From: Arthrobacter sp.
GTDB lineage: Bacteria > Actinomycetota > Actinomycetes > Actinomycetales > Micrococcaceae
DNA length: 37,654 bases
Direction of reading: 5' to 3'
Assembly (NCBI GenBank): GCA_026393275.1
Contig: JAPLAM010000012.1
Location: 1-37,654, forward strand
Part shown: positions 15,260 to 24,387 of the stretch, in pieces
Numbering within the stretch: the first letter of the stretch is position 1
How the letters are laid out: the number at the start of each line of letters is the position of its first letter
Notes under the pieces: model-generated
Told to the model about the DNA's origin: nothing
The model's database searches: none
The model's input: only the letters and a program-made list of their open reading frames with translations
Position numbers and translations under genes: made by a program

Positions 15260-16000
15260 ATGACTGACGCTGCCCCCGCCGCAGAAGCCGCCCTGCGCAC
15301 GCCCCGCGAGCGGGCCCGGGCGCGGACCATCGAGGACATTGTTCGCATCGGCCGGGAACATCTGGCACTCCATGGGGCCGCCGCCCTGTCCCTGCGCGCC
15401 GTCGCCCGGGACCTCGGCGTCGTCTCCTCTGCGGTCTACCGGTATGTGGAGAGCCGTGAGGAGCTGCTGACCCTGCTGCTGGTCGACGCCTACAACGAGT
15501 TGGGCGATGCCGTGGATGCCGCCGTCGGGGCCCGTCCGGAGAATGATTTCACCGGGAGGTTCGAGGCACTGGGGGCCGCCGTCCGGAACTGGGCGTTGGC
15601 GCAGCCGGCCAGCTACGCGCTGCTCTTCGGCAGCCCGGTGCCCGGCTATCAAGCGCCGGCGGAGCGGACCACCGGCCCCGGGACGCGGGTGGTCGTCGCC
15701 TTGGTGGCCATCCTGGACGGTGCCTGGCGGGCCGGCAATCTCTCCGAAGCGGGCCCGCACGCCGCCGACGTCGACGTGACCGCACTGCTCGCGGCGGACC
15801 TGGCGAATATCCGCGGCGAGATGGGGCTGGCCGTGCCCGACCCGGTGCTGGCGTCGGGTGTGCTGGTCTGGACCTCGCTGTTCGGCGCCATCAGTTTCGA
15901 AGTCTTCGGCCAGTACGGGCCGGACGCTTTCGTGGCGCGCGACGAACTCTTCGCGCACCACCTCGGCGTGCTCGCCCGGCTGGCCGGGCTGCGAACCTAG
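15260..16000 (+). CDS. TetR-family transcriptional regulator
   Basis: This 246-residue regulator carries the TetR helix-turn-helix in 'IVRIGREHLALHGAAALSLRAVARDLGVVSSAVYRYVESREELLTLLLVDAY' (about residues 28-80). The rest is an all-alpha ligand domain of the WHG/TetR_C type ('LAQPASYALLFGSPVPGYQAP', with a downstream 'WTSLFGAISFEVFGQY'). The ATG at 15260 has no clear Shine-Dalgarno sequence and sits 6 bases after a GATGCT hexamer, so the message may be leaderless, which is common in actinobacteria. An alternative ATG 6 codons upstream (15242) lies inside the putative promoter. It probably represses the divergent epimerase-like gene and itself. Confidence 0.86.
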   Translation: MTDAAPAAEAALRTPRERARARTIEDIVRIGREHLALHGAAALSLRAVARDLGVVSSAVYRYVESREELLTLLLVDAYNELGDAVDAAVGARPENDFTGRFEALGAAVRNWALAQPASYALLFGSPVPGYQAPAERTTGPGTRVVVALVAILDGAWRAGNLSEAGPHAADVDVTALLAADLANIRGEMGLAVPDPVLASGVLVWTSLFGAISFEVFGQYGPDAFVARDELFAHHLGVLARLAGLRT

Positions 16001-16116
16001 GCGCGGCATTTACCGCGGCCGCGTGCCCGCCCGGACCCCTGTTGCCGCCTCGTGGCGCTCGATAGACTGCGACTGCGCCCACGCGGGCGCCCATCGCTCG
16101 CAGGAGGGATCCAAAC

Positions 16117-16608
16117 ATGTCTGAAAACAGTAGGTTTGATCAAACAGCAGCGCAGACCGGCGCCCCGGCTAACGGCGCCGCGCCGATTCAGGCGGCCGCC
16201 GGCGAGCCGGCGTCCGAGGGTGACGCCGGCCAGTACGTCGAGGGCGACTACGGCAACGCTGGCGTTGCGGGGGAGAATCCGGCGGGTGCTCCCGAGGGCG
16301 GGTACGCCGAGGGGGATTACGGCAACGCCGGCGTGGCCACCGGCTCAACCGTCGGCGCCGAAGCGGGGGACTACCCGGAAGGTGACTACGGCGATGCGGG
16401 CGCTACCGGCCCTGATGCCGTCGCCGTCGAGGAAGGCGAATACCCCGAAGGCGATTACGGCGCCGCCGGTGATGCGGGTGCCGGGCGTACCGGCCACCGC
16501 ACACCCGGTACGGCCGACGACGAGCCCGTGGGCCGCGACGGCACGGTCCGGGACGACCTGGGCCGAGATGGCACCGTCCGGGACGACGCCGGCCGCGACG
16601 AGGTCTAG
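16117..16608 (+). CDS. Acidic Gly/Asp-rich tandem-repeat protein, unknown function
   Basis: This 163-residue soluble protein matches no family I recognise. It has no signal peptide or membrane segment and is strongly acidic and rich in Gly, Ala, Asp and Glu, so it is probably disordered. Four copies of Y-x-E-G-D-Y-G-x-A-G begin at residues 40, 63, 86 and 109, an exact 23-residue period. A second repeat, GRDGTVRDD, occurs at 139-147 and 149-157, a 10-residue period. The start is firm: CAGGAGGGATCC precedes the ATG at 16117. It lies alone between the TetR gene and dnaK in the same direction. A stress-related or hydration role is conceivable from its composition and neighbourhood, but nothing in the sequence proves it. 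Confidence 0.8.
   Translation: MSENSRFDQTAAQTGAPANGAAPIQAAAGEPASEGDAGQYVEGDYGNAGVAGENPAGAPEGGYAEGDYGNAGVATGSTVGAEAGDYPEGDYGDAGATGPDAVAVEEGEYPEGDYGAAGDAGAGRTGHRTPGTADDEPVGRDGTVRDDLGRDGTVRDDAGRDEV
16234..16509 (+). repeat. Four tandem 69-base coding repeats
   Basis: Units at 16234-16302, 16303-16371, 16372-16440 and 16441-16509 each begin with a codon for Tyr and contain GAGGGCGACTACGGC or a close variant (Glu-Gly-Asp-Tyr-Gly). The first ten residues of each unit are conserved and the remaining thirteen vary, which indicates an old duplication kept under selection for the motif. Confidence 0.85.
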
Positions 16609-16743
16609 CTCCTCCGCCCAACCGGATACCTGCCCGTTCTCGCAGAGCGAAACCACTGCCTGACGGCCATGCGCTACCCGAAAAACCCGAGAAATAAGGA
16701 CTGTTACGGCCACCCTGGCCCCCGCATGAGTACCAATCGGACC

Positions 16744-16768
16744 AAGTTGAGCGCGTTTGACTCAACTT
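16744..16768. promoter_or_regulatory. HAIR-like HspR operator 1
   Basis: AAGTTGAG (16744-16751), 9 bases, CTCAACTT (16761-16768) form a perfect 8-bp inverted repeat. It matches the HAIR pattern (CTTGAGT-N7-ACTCAAG) recognised by HspR in actinobacteria. It lies 5 bases upstream of the -35 box of the dnaK promoter. Confidence 0.9.
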
Positions 16769-16772
16769 TGGA

Positions 16773-16800
16773 TTGACATCACGACGTCTGTCTGTAAAGT
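16773..16800 (+). promoter_or_regulatory. dnaK operon promoter (TTGACA-N16-TAAAGT)
   Basis: A perfect -35 hexamer TTGACA (16773-16778) and a -10 TAAAGT (16795-16800) are separated by 16 bases. It is a housekeeping-type promoter sandwiched between two HAIR-like sites. Transcription would start near 16807, leaving an untranslated leader of about 125 bases before dnaK. Confidence 0.85.
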
Positions 16801-16821
16801 TGAGTGCAGAGCGCTCAATAG
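16797..16821. promoter_or_regulatory. HAIR-like HspR operator 2, overlapping the -10 box
   Basis: AAGTTGAG (16797-16804), 9 bases, CTCAATAG (16814-16821) give the TTGAG-N9-CTCAA core with the same spacing as operator 1. It overlaps the -10 box and probable start site, so HspR binding would block initiation. Confidence 0.85.
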
Positions 16822-18792
<1,971 letters not shown>

Positions 18793-18794
18793 CC

Positions 18795-19466
18795 ATGCCG
18801 CACCACGGTAACGAAGACGAGCACAGCGCGTCCGGGGACCGCCGCGACGAGCAGCGGCAGGACGACAGCCAGAAGCCGGTGATCCACGACAACCGCAAGG
18901 TTGATCCGAAGACCGGCCAGCCACGCCACCCCGACCAGGAGCGCGCCGCGGCAGGGGAACCGGAGTCCGGGGACGCACTGTCCCAGGCCGAGGACATCCT
19001 CAACAGCGTCGACGTTCCGGCGTCGGAATCGGTGGCCCAGGGCGCCGGCGCCGGGGAGGCGGAGGAACTGAAGGACGACCTCCGCCGCCTGCAGGCCGAG
19101 TACGTCAACTACCGCAAGCGCGTCGAACGTGACCGCGCCGTGGCAGGGGAGATGGCCGTCATCGGCGTCCTGAACGCCCTGCTTCCGGTGCTGGACGACG
19201 TCGACGCCGCCCGGCAGCACGGCGACCTCGCGGACGGACCCTTCGCCGCGATTGCCGTGAAGCTGGAGAACGCGCTGAAGACGTACGGCCTGGTGCGCAT
19301 CGATGAGACCGGCGTGGAGTTCGATCCCACGATCCACGAGGCCCTCATCCAGCAGCCCGGCCAGGACGTCGAAACCGACACGGTCAGCCAGGTCCTGCGC
19401 TCCGGCTACCGGGCCGGCGACCGGGTGCTCCGAGCAGCCCAGGTCATCGTGGCGGTCCCGGCGTAG
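18795..19466 (+). CDS. grpE: Nucleotide exchange factor GrpE
   Basis: This 223-residue protein releases ADP from DnaK. The N-terminal ~90 residues are charged and low-complexity, rich in His, Asp, Glu and Gln and probably disordered. The coiled-coil 'EELKDDLRRLQAEYVNYRKRVERDRA' and the beta domain 'LVRIDETGVEFDPTIHEALIQQPG' to 'VSQVLRSGYRAGDRVLRAAQVIVA' are diagnostic. The start lies 2 bases after the dnaK stop, so translation is coupled. Unusually, the next gene, dnaJ, is 266 bases away, across two strong hairpins. Confidence 0.97.
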   Translation: MPHHGNEDEHSASGDRRDEQRQDDSQKPVIHDNRKVDPKTGQPRHPDQERAAAGEPESGDALSQAEDILNSVDVPASESVAQGAGAGEAEELKDDLRRLQAEYVNYRKRVERDRAVAGEMAVIGVLNALLPVLDDVDAARQHGDLADGPFAAIAVKLENALKTYGLVRIDETGVEFDPTIHEALIQQPGQDVETDTVSQVLRSGYRAGDRVLRAAQVIVAVPA

Positions 19467-19482
19467 GTACCTTCGGCGCTAC

Positions 19483-19542
19483 GCCGGATAGGGGGCGGTG
19501 CCCGCTTCGCGGTGCCCTCCACACCGCCGCCCCCTATCCGGC
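19483..19542. terminator. Long hairpin after grpE, possible terminator or attenuator
   Basis: Perfect 16-bp arms at 19483-19498 (GCCGGATAGGGGGCGG) and 19527-19542 enclose a 28-base loop. The hairpin starts 17 bases after the grpE stop. No U-tract follows, so it is not a classical intrinsic terminator. It may protect the dnaK-grpE message or reduce readthrough into dnaJ. Confidence 0.65.
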
Positions 19543-19592
19543 CTCCGCGCCAGCGTGTTGCTCGCCTAAAGTGAGTGGACAAACAGCGCGAA

Positions 19593-19695
19593 GCGGATGA
19601 TGGGCCCCGGGAGTGGCATCGGGCCTGCCGGAGCGTGGTGGCTTGGTCCGTCAGGACCAAGCCACCACGCGAAGGGGCGGGGGCCCATCATCCGC
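19593..19695. repeat. Nested inverted repeat in the grpE-dnaJ gap
   Basis: Outer arms at 19593-19608 (GCGGATGATGGGCCCC) and 19680-19695 are perfect 16-bp complements. Inside them a second perfect 16-bp hairpin, CGTGGTGGCTTGGTCC (19634-19649) with its complement (19654-19669), closes on a 4-base loop. The whole structure ends 37 bases before the dnaJ start. It could be an RNA structure that controls dnaJ expression or a miniature repeat element; no ORF lies inside it. Confidence 0.85.
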
Positions 19696-19732
19696 GAAGC
19701 GCACTCTGCAAGACTTTTGAAAGGAAACGCCA

Positions 19733-20710
19733 TTGGCTAGCCAGGATTGGGTGGACAAGGACTTCTACAAGATCCTTGGTGTTGCCAAGGATGCTTCTGA
19801 TGCTGACATCAAGAAGGCGTACCGGAAGCTGGCGCGGAAGCACCACCCGGACACCAACGCGGGGGACACCGCGTCGGAGAAGAAGTTCAAGGACATCTCC
19901 GAGGCCTACTCCGTGCTGTCCGATGCGGACGAGCGCCAGCAGTACGACGCCATCCGGGCGATGGGCGGCGGGGCCCGCTTTGCCCCCGGCGGCGCCGGAG
20001 GAGCCGGTGGCGGTGCAGGGTTCGAAGATCTCTTCGGCGGCCTCTTCACCGGCGGCAGCGGCCGCCACTCCGGCGGCTACAGCACCTCCGGCGGCATCCC
20101 GCCCGAGTTCGCCGACCTTTTTGGCGGCGGCTTCGGCGGCGGCCAGTCCTTCCAGCGCGCACCCCAGAAGGGCGCCGACCGCACCGCGTCGACCAGCATT
20201 TCCTTCGCCGGATCCATCAGGGGCACCACCATCGGCCTGCGTGAGCCGGACGGCGAAGTCATCGACGTCCGCATCCCGGCCGGCATCAAGGACGGCCAAA
20301 AGGTCCGCGTCCGCGGCAAGGGCCAGTACGGTCCGGCCGGCAACGGCGACCTCATGGTCACGGTCGGCGTGAAGCCGCACGACTTCTACACCCGCGACGG
20401 CGACAATCTGCGCATCCACGTCCCGGTCACGTTCGCGGAGGCCGCCCTGGGCGCCGACATCGAGGTCCCGACCATCGACGGCGAGAAGGTCAAGGTCCGC
20501 GTTCCGGCCGGCACACCCACGGGCCGGACCCTGCGCGTCAAAGGACGCGGCGTCAAGCACGCCAAGGCCACCGGAGACCTGCTGGTCACCATCGACGTCG
20601 CCGTGCCGAAGAAGCTGAGCAAGGACGCCGAGGATGCCGTGAAGGCCTTCGCGGCGGCCACCGCCGGCGAGGATGTCCGCGACGGCCTGGCAGCCAAGGC
20701 CCGGCTCTAG
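19733..20710 (+). CDS. dnaJ: DnaJ-family co-chaperone, zinc-finger-less (CbpA-like)
   Basis: This 325-residue J-domain protein stimulates DnaK ATPase. The J-domain is at residues 1-70, with 'DFYKILGVAKDASDADIKKAYRKLARKHHPDTNAG' containing the essential HPD. A Gly/Phe/Ser-rich region (about 80-145) follows, then two beta-sandwich substrate domains ('VIDVRIPAGIKDGQKVRVRGKGQYG', 'VPTIDGEKVKVRVPAGTPTGRTLRVKGRGV'). The CxxCxGxG zinc-finger repeats of classical DnaJ are absent, so it is a type II/CbpA-like protein although it occupies the dnaJ1 position. The start is TTG at 19733 with GAAAGGAAA upstream. The symbol follows position; cbpA would also be defensible. Confidence 0.93.
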   Translation: MASQDWVDKDFYKILGVAKDASDADIKKAYRKLARKHHPDTNAGDTASEKKFKDISEAYSVLSDADERQQYDAIRAMGGGARFAPGGAGGAGGGAGFEDLFGGLFTGGSGRHSGGYSTSGGIPPEFADLFGGGFGGGQSFQRAPQKGADRTASTSISFAGSIRGTTIGLREPDGEVIDVRIPAGIKDGQKVRVRGKGQYGPAGNGDLMVTVGVKPHDFYTRDGDNLRIHVPVTFAEAALGADIEVPTIDGEKVKVRVPAGTPTGRTLRVKGRGVKHAKATGDLLVTIDVAVPKKLSKDAEDAVKAFAAATAGEDVRDGLAAKARL

Positions 20711-20720
20711 GAGTCCCGCC

Positions 20721-21146
20721 GTGGACATCGAGTTCGACCAGCCGATCTTCGTTATCTCCGTCGCCGCGGAGCTGGCGGACATGCACCCGCAGACGCTGCG
20801 CCAGTATGACCGGCTCGGCATCGTCTCGCCCAGCCGCGCCCCCGGCAAGTCCCGGCGGTACTCGCAACGGGACGTGAACCGGCTCCGCGAGGTGCAGCGC
20901 CTCTCCCAGGAGGGCGTCTCGCTGGAGGGCATCAAGCGGATCCTGCAGCTGGAAAACCAGGTTGCCGCGCTGCAGAACCGGGTGGCTGAGCTGACCGAGG
21001 AAGTCGGCCGTCGCCGGCAACCGCTGGACTCCCGCATCTTCGCCGCGGGCGCGGCCGGCGACGTCGTCACGCTGGCCCGGGGCCAGCGTCCCCGGGCCAG
21101 GTCGCAGGCGCTCGTGGTGTGGCGGCCGGGCGCCCTGGACAAGTAG
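20721..21146 (+). CDS. hspR: Heat-shock repressor HspR (MerR family)
   Basis: This 141-residue MerR-type autorepressor uses DnaK as co-repressor. The N-terminal motif 'FVISVAAELADMHPQTLRQYDRLGIVSPSRAPGKSRRYSQRDVNRLREVQ' is the HspR signature, followed by a dimerising coiled coil ('LENQVAALQNRVAELTEEV'). The start is GTG at 20721; GGAG overlaps the dnaJ stop codon 10 bases upstream, so the two genes are translationally linked. It would bind the two HAIR-like sites at the dnaK promoter, closing the feedback loop. The Arg-rich C-terminal ~40 residues are a variable tail. Confidence 0.96.
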   Translation: MDIEFDQPIFVISVAAELADMHPQTLRQYDRLGIVSPSRAPGKSRRYSQRDVNRLREVQRLSQEGVSLEGIKRILQLENQVAALQNRVAELTEEVGRRRQPLDSRIFAAGAAGDVVTLARGQRPRARSQALVVWRPGALDK

Positions 21147-21366
21147 GCCCCGCGCCGGCCGGGTCCTGCGCCGGCAGGCTCCTGCCTTGAAGCCTGCCCT
21201 GTCGGGGCCATGGCCGGGGCCGGATTAGGGCCATGGACTAGCATGATTAGGCAGGCCGCGCGCCACCGCGTGCGCCTTGTGCACGGCTGCCTTTCCTTCC
21301 GGATCGGGGCCGCCGACGTCCCCACAACCTGACGCCGGCCCATGCGGCCAACCGGAGGAGGACATC

Positions 21367-23631
21367 ATGGCTGAAGAAGTAAGCGCCCGCCGTCCCGTGG
21401 ACGGGCCCCCGAAAGCGCAGATCCAACGGACGCTGCTTGGCGGCACGGACCGACGGAGCAACGTTCCCGACTTCGAGAACCGTCCGCCGATCTCCAGCCA
21501 GGAGCTCAGCAGAGGCCCGGCTGAACTGATCGAAGACCTCCGGCCCAAAGTGAACTGGCGCGTATTCATCATCTCCTCGTGCGTCATCATTGCCTTCTCC
21601 GTCTGGGCCATGGTCATGCCGGCAGGGGCCGCCGCGACCATGAAGACCGTGGTGGCGTGGATCGCCCAGAACGTCGGCTGGTTCTACGTCCTGACCATCA
21701 CCGTGGTGATCGTCTTCGTTCTCTGGGTCGCTTTTTCCAAGGAAGGCTCGGTCCGGCTCGGCCCGGACCACTCCCGCCCGCAATACAAGCTCTTCACGTG
21801 GGTGGCCATGCTGTTCGCCGCCGGCGTCGGCATCGACATGCTCTTCTTCTCCGTCACCGGGCCCATCAGCCAATACATCAGCCCGCCGTCGGGACCGGGC
21901 CAGAGCCCGGCGTCGGCCCAGGACGCCGTGGTCTGGACCATGTTCCACTACGGCATCGCCGGCTGGGCAATGTATGCGCTGCTCGGCATGGCCATGGGCT
22001 ACTTCGCCTACCGCTGGGGCATGCCGCTGTCCATCCGGGCGGTGCTGTATCCCCTGCTGGGCAAGCGGGTCCGCGGCGGGATCGGTGACACGATCGATAT
22101 CCTCACCCTGGTGGGCACGGTCTTTGGTGTGGCCACGTCCATGGGCATCGGCGTGGTGCTGCTGAACGTCGGGTTCGCCCTGCTTTTCGGCCTGCAGCAG
22201 GGCCTGGGCCTGCAGATCGCGCTGGTGATCGTCGCCGTCGTCATGACCATCGCGGCGTGCACCTCCGGAGTCGACAAGGGGATCCGCTGGATCTCCGAAC
22301 TGAACATCTGGAGCGCGGCCGCCATGCTGCTGTACATCCTGGTCACCGGCCAGACCTCCTTCCTGCTCAACTCCCTGGTGGAGAACATCGGCCGGTTTAT
22401 CTTCACCCTCCCCGACCGCACCCTGCAGACCTTTGCCTATGAGGCAGGCGGCTCGCAGTGGATGGCCAGCTGGACGCTGTTCTTCTGGGCCTTCTGGATG
22501 GCCTGGGGCCCGTTCGTGGGCCTGTTCCTGGCGCGCATCTCGCGCGGCCGTACGCTGCGCGAGTTCGTCATCGCCGCGATCACCGCCCCGGTGCTGTGCG
22601 ACTTCCTGATCGTGAGCATCTTCGGCAACAGCGCCATGCACGAAGTCCTCAGCGGCAATTCGGAGTTCGCGCAGCTGGCCATCGCCAGTCCGGAACAAGG
22701 CTGGTACGCGCTTCTGGAGATGTTCCCCGGCGCCGGTTTCCTGATCGGCCTGGGCACCCTGTCCGGCCTGCTGTTCTACCTCACGAGCGCCAACTCGGGC
22801 GCCATGGTGATGTCCAACTTCTCCTCCTCGATCCCGGACCCGTCCCAGGACGGCGCCAAGTGGCTGCGAATTTTCTGGGCGGTGCTGACCGCGCTGCTGA
22901 CCATCGCGATGCTGGTGGCCGGCGGCGTGACCACCATGGAGTACGCCACGCTCATCTTCGCGCTGCCGGTGACTATCATCGCGTTCCTGGTGATGGCCTC
23001 CTTCTCCAAGGCCCTGAGGATGGAGCGCGCCGAACGCGAAGGCCACGTCCTGCGCCGCCAGGCGACCGCCGCGCACGGCGGCCTCGTGCCCGAACGCAGC
23101 TGGCGCCAGCGGCTGGCGGGAATGCGCTCTTATCCCTCCAAGAAGCAGGTGGCCCTGTTCATGGAGCGCGTGGCCCAACCCGCCCTGGCCGATGTCCTCA
23201 AGGAATTCACCAAGCAGGGCTACCAGGCGACGCTGGAGAGCATTCCGAACGAAGAGACCGGAATCTCCAGCCACCGGCTGGTGGTCATCATCCCGGAGCA
23301 CCGCAACTTCGACTATGAGGTCCAGGCCCTGGAGGCTCCGGTGCCCATGTTCGGCGGCCGCATGTCCCGCGAAACGGACGTCTACTACCGGGTGGAGGTG
23401 TTCACCCAGACCGGTTCGGAGGGGTACGACCTGATGGGGGTGACCCACCAGCAGATCATTGATGACGTCCTGGACCGCTACGAGGCGCACCTGGGTTTCC
23501 TGACGTACTCGAGCCAGCACGACTATGCCTCCGTTCTCACGCCGCCGCCGGCACCAGCCACCGGCTCCATCGCGAGGGTGGAGCCGGCGGAAGGCGGCGG
23601 CTATGACCCGAATACGGAGGTCAAGGACTGA
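21367..23631 (+). CDS. BCCT-family betaine/choline/carnitine transporter (BetT-like)
   Basis: This 754-residue sodium- or proton-coupled importer of quaternary ammonium compounds has about 12 membrane segments. The family motifs are 'AAGVGIDMLFFSVTGPISQYISPP' (substrate/ion region), 'DKGIRWISELNIWSAAAML' and 'WTLFFWAFWMAWGPFVGLFLARISRGRTLREFV' (BCCT signature). A long C-terminal cytoplasmic domain (about residues 560-754, 'FMERVAQPALADVLKEFTKQGY') follows, as in BetT-type choline transporters, where it participates in osmotic activation. The ATG at 21367 has GGAGGAGG just upstream; the frame is open 30 codons earlier. It follows hspR by 220 bases in the same direction and probably has its own promoter. 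Its place beside the chaperone cluster suggests stress adaptation, but choline catabolism is also possible. Confidence 0.93.
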   Translation: MAEEVSARRPVDGPPKAQIQRTLLGGTDRRSNVPDFENRPPISSQELSRGPAELIEDLRPKVNWRVFIISSCVIIAFSVWAMVMPAGAAATMKTVVAWIAQNVGWFYVLTITVVIVFVLWVAFSKEGSVRLGPDHSRPQYKLFTWVAMLFAAGVGIDMLFFSVTGPISQYISPPSGPGQSPASAQDAVVWTMFHYGIAGWAMYALLGMAMGYFAYRWGMPLSIRAVLYPLLGKRVRGGIGDTIDILTLVGTVFGVATSMGIGVVLLNVGFALLFGLQQGLGLQIALVIVAVVMTIAACTSGVDKGIRWISELNIWSAAAMLLYILVTGQTSFLLNSLVENIGRFIFTLPDRTLQTFAYEAGGSQWMASWTLFFWAFWMAWGPFVGLFLARISRGRTLREFVIAAITAPVLCDFLIVSIFGNSAMHEVLSGNSEFAQLAIASPEQGWYALLEMFPGAGFLIGLGTLSGLLFYLTSANSGAMVMSNFSSSIPDPSQDGAKWLRIFWAVLTALLTIAMLVAGGVTTMEYATLIFALPVTIIAFLVMASFSKALRMERAEREGHVLRRQATAAHGGLVPERSWRQRLAGMRSYPSKKQVALFMERVAQPALADVLKEFTKQGYQATLESIPNEETGISSHRLVVIIPEHRNFDYEVQALEAPVPMFGGRMSRETDVYYRVEVFTQTGSEGYDLMGVTHQQIIDDVLDRYEAHLGFLTYSSQHDYASVLTPPPAPATGSIARVEPAEGGGYDPNTEVKD

Positions 23632-23633
23632 CG
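23617..23633. repeat. 17-bp direct repeat, copy 1 (end of the BCCT gene)
   Basis: GAGGTCAAGGACTGACG occurs here, spanning the BCCT stop codon, and again exactly at 24371-24387. The copies differ immediately outside the 17 bases. They flank a 737-base segment holding the small membrane protein. Confidence 0.85.
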
Positions 23634-23781
23634 GGCCCGCCGGACTGATCACTCCGCCCTGGGCTTTCGGCCGCCTGCCGAGTGCTCCGAAACGAGGAAC
23701 TGAGTAGATCGTTCAACACGGCACGTAGCAGGAAGCCGGAAAGTCGAGTACCTTCCTCGCGGGACCTGGCGGTCGGCCAAG

Positions 23782-23827
23782 CTGTTCAATTGAGGTTGCC
23801 AGACAGTCGAGCTGGCAATTCGAACAG
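23782..23827. repeat. Two-layer inverted repeat between the BCCT and small membrane protein genes
   Basis: Outer arms CTGTTC (23782-23787) / GAACAG (23822-23827) and inner arms TTGCCAG (23796-23802) / CTGGCAA (23812-23818) share the same axis approximately. It could be a regulatory site or a weak terminator; there is no U-tract. The surrounding 295 bases (23632-23926) hold no gene that I can support. Confidence 0.55.
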
Positions 23828-23926
23828 TGGCAGATGCCGGGGGCGCCGCATGTTGAACCACCGAACCTTCGATCCATCAGCGCCTGTTAAATCGGTGCGT
23901 GGTCCCGCACTGATCGCGGGCAGGCC

Positions 23927-24319
23927 ATGAACTCCGGGCTTAGTTCTTTGGCCCTCATCGCTGGATCCCTGCCAGGCTTGGTCCTGCTGACTCTGGGCCA
24001 GGCACTTGTGGTCGTGTGTGTCTGCTTCGACATGGTTCGTGCGCTTTCGGTGCCGCGGTCCCACCGCCGCTACGTGGCAAACACGGTCTTCACGACACTG
24101 GCGTGGCCTTCCATCGTCATCAGTGGAGTCTCGGCGTTGATTTATGCCGCCAGCGGGACCTGGCTGAACGTCGCAGGCGGCGTCTTTGTGATGGTCATGG
24201 TGATTTTCCGCTGGCGCCAGGGCGGCGATGATGACAGTTGGTGGAAGGGCAAGGGCAAGAAACTGGCCTCCTGGTTCAGAAACCAGACTTCCTCCCGGAC
24301 TGCACCCGCCGCAGCCTAG
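23927..24319 (+). CDS. Small membrane protein, unknown function
   Basis: This 130-residue protein has three predicted membrane segments (about residues 8-38, 52-75 and 80-94). A charged tail follows, 'RWRQGGDDDSWWKGKGKKLASWFRNQ', with a D-D-D-x-W-W element and several Lys. I recognise no family. The start is ATG 23927; a Shine-Dalgarno sequence is weak (GCAGG). Codon choice is ordinary for this genome. It sits inside the 737-base segment bounded by the 17-bp direct repeat, so it may be a late addition between the BCCT gene and the APC permease. The tail of the frame beyond its stop reads TEVKD, copying the BCCT C-terminus. Confidence 0.6.
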   Translation: MNSGLSSLALIAGSLPGLVLLTLGQALVVVCVCFDMVRALSVPRSHRRYVANTVFTTLAWPSIVISGVSALIYAASGTWLNVAGGVFVMVMVIFRWRQGGDDDSWWKGKGKKLASWFRNQTSSRTAPAAA

Positions 24320-24370
24320 TCGTTGAACAACCCGGCCAGGCGACGGGCCGATCCGGTGGGACCGGACACC

Positions 24371-24387
24371 GAGGTCAAGGACTGACG
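24371..24387. repeat. 17-bp direct repeat, copy 2 (over the APC permease stop)
   Basis: This is the second copy of GAGGTCAAGGACTGACG. It contains the stop codon of the minus-strand APC permease (24375-24377). In the plus direction it encodes EVKD followed by a stop, as at the BCCT C-terminus, which suggests duplication from that gene end. Confidence 0.85.

Noticed and set aside
19688..21343. 551-codon open frame antisense to dnaJ and hspR
   Set aside because: The sense strand carries the HPD J-domain and MerR signatures; the antisense frame shows none.
21247..23652. 801-codon open frame antisense to the BCCT transporter
   Set aside because: The product is His-, Gly- and Asp-rich, typical of antisense translation of a membrane protein gene; there is no ribosome-binding site or family.
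23782..23827. CRISPR or attachment-site interpretation of the two-layer inverted repeat
   Set aside because: There is a single copy, no spacers, no cas genes and no adjacent integrase.
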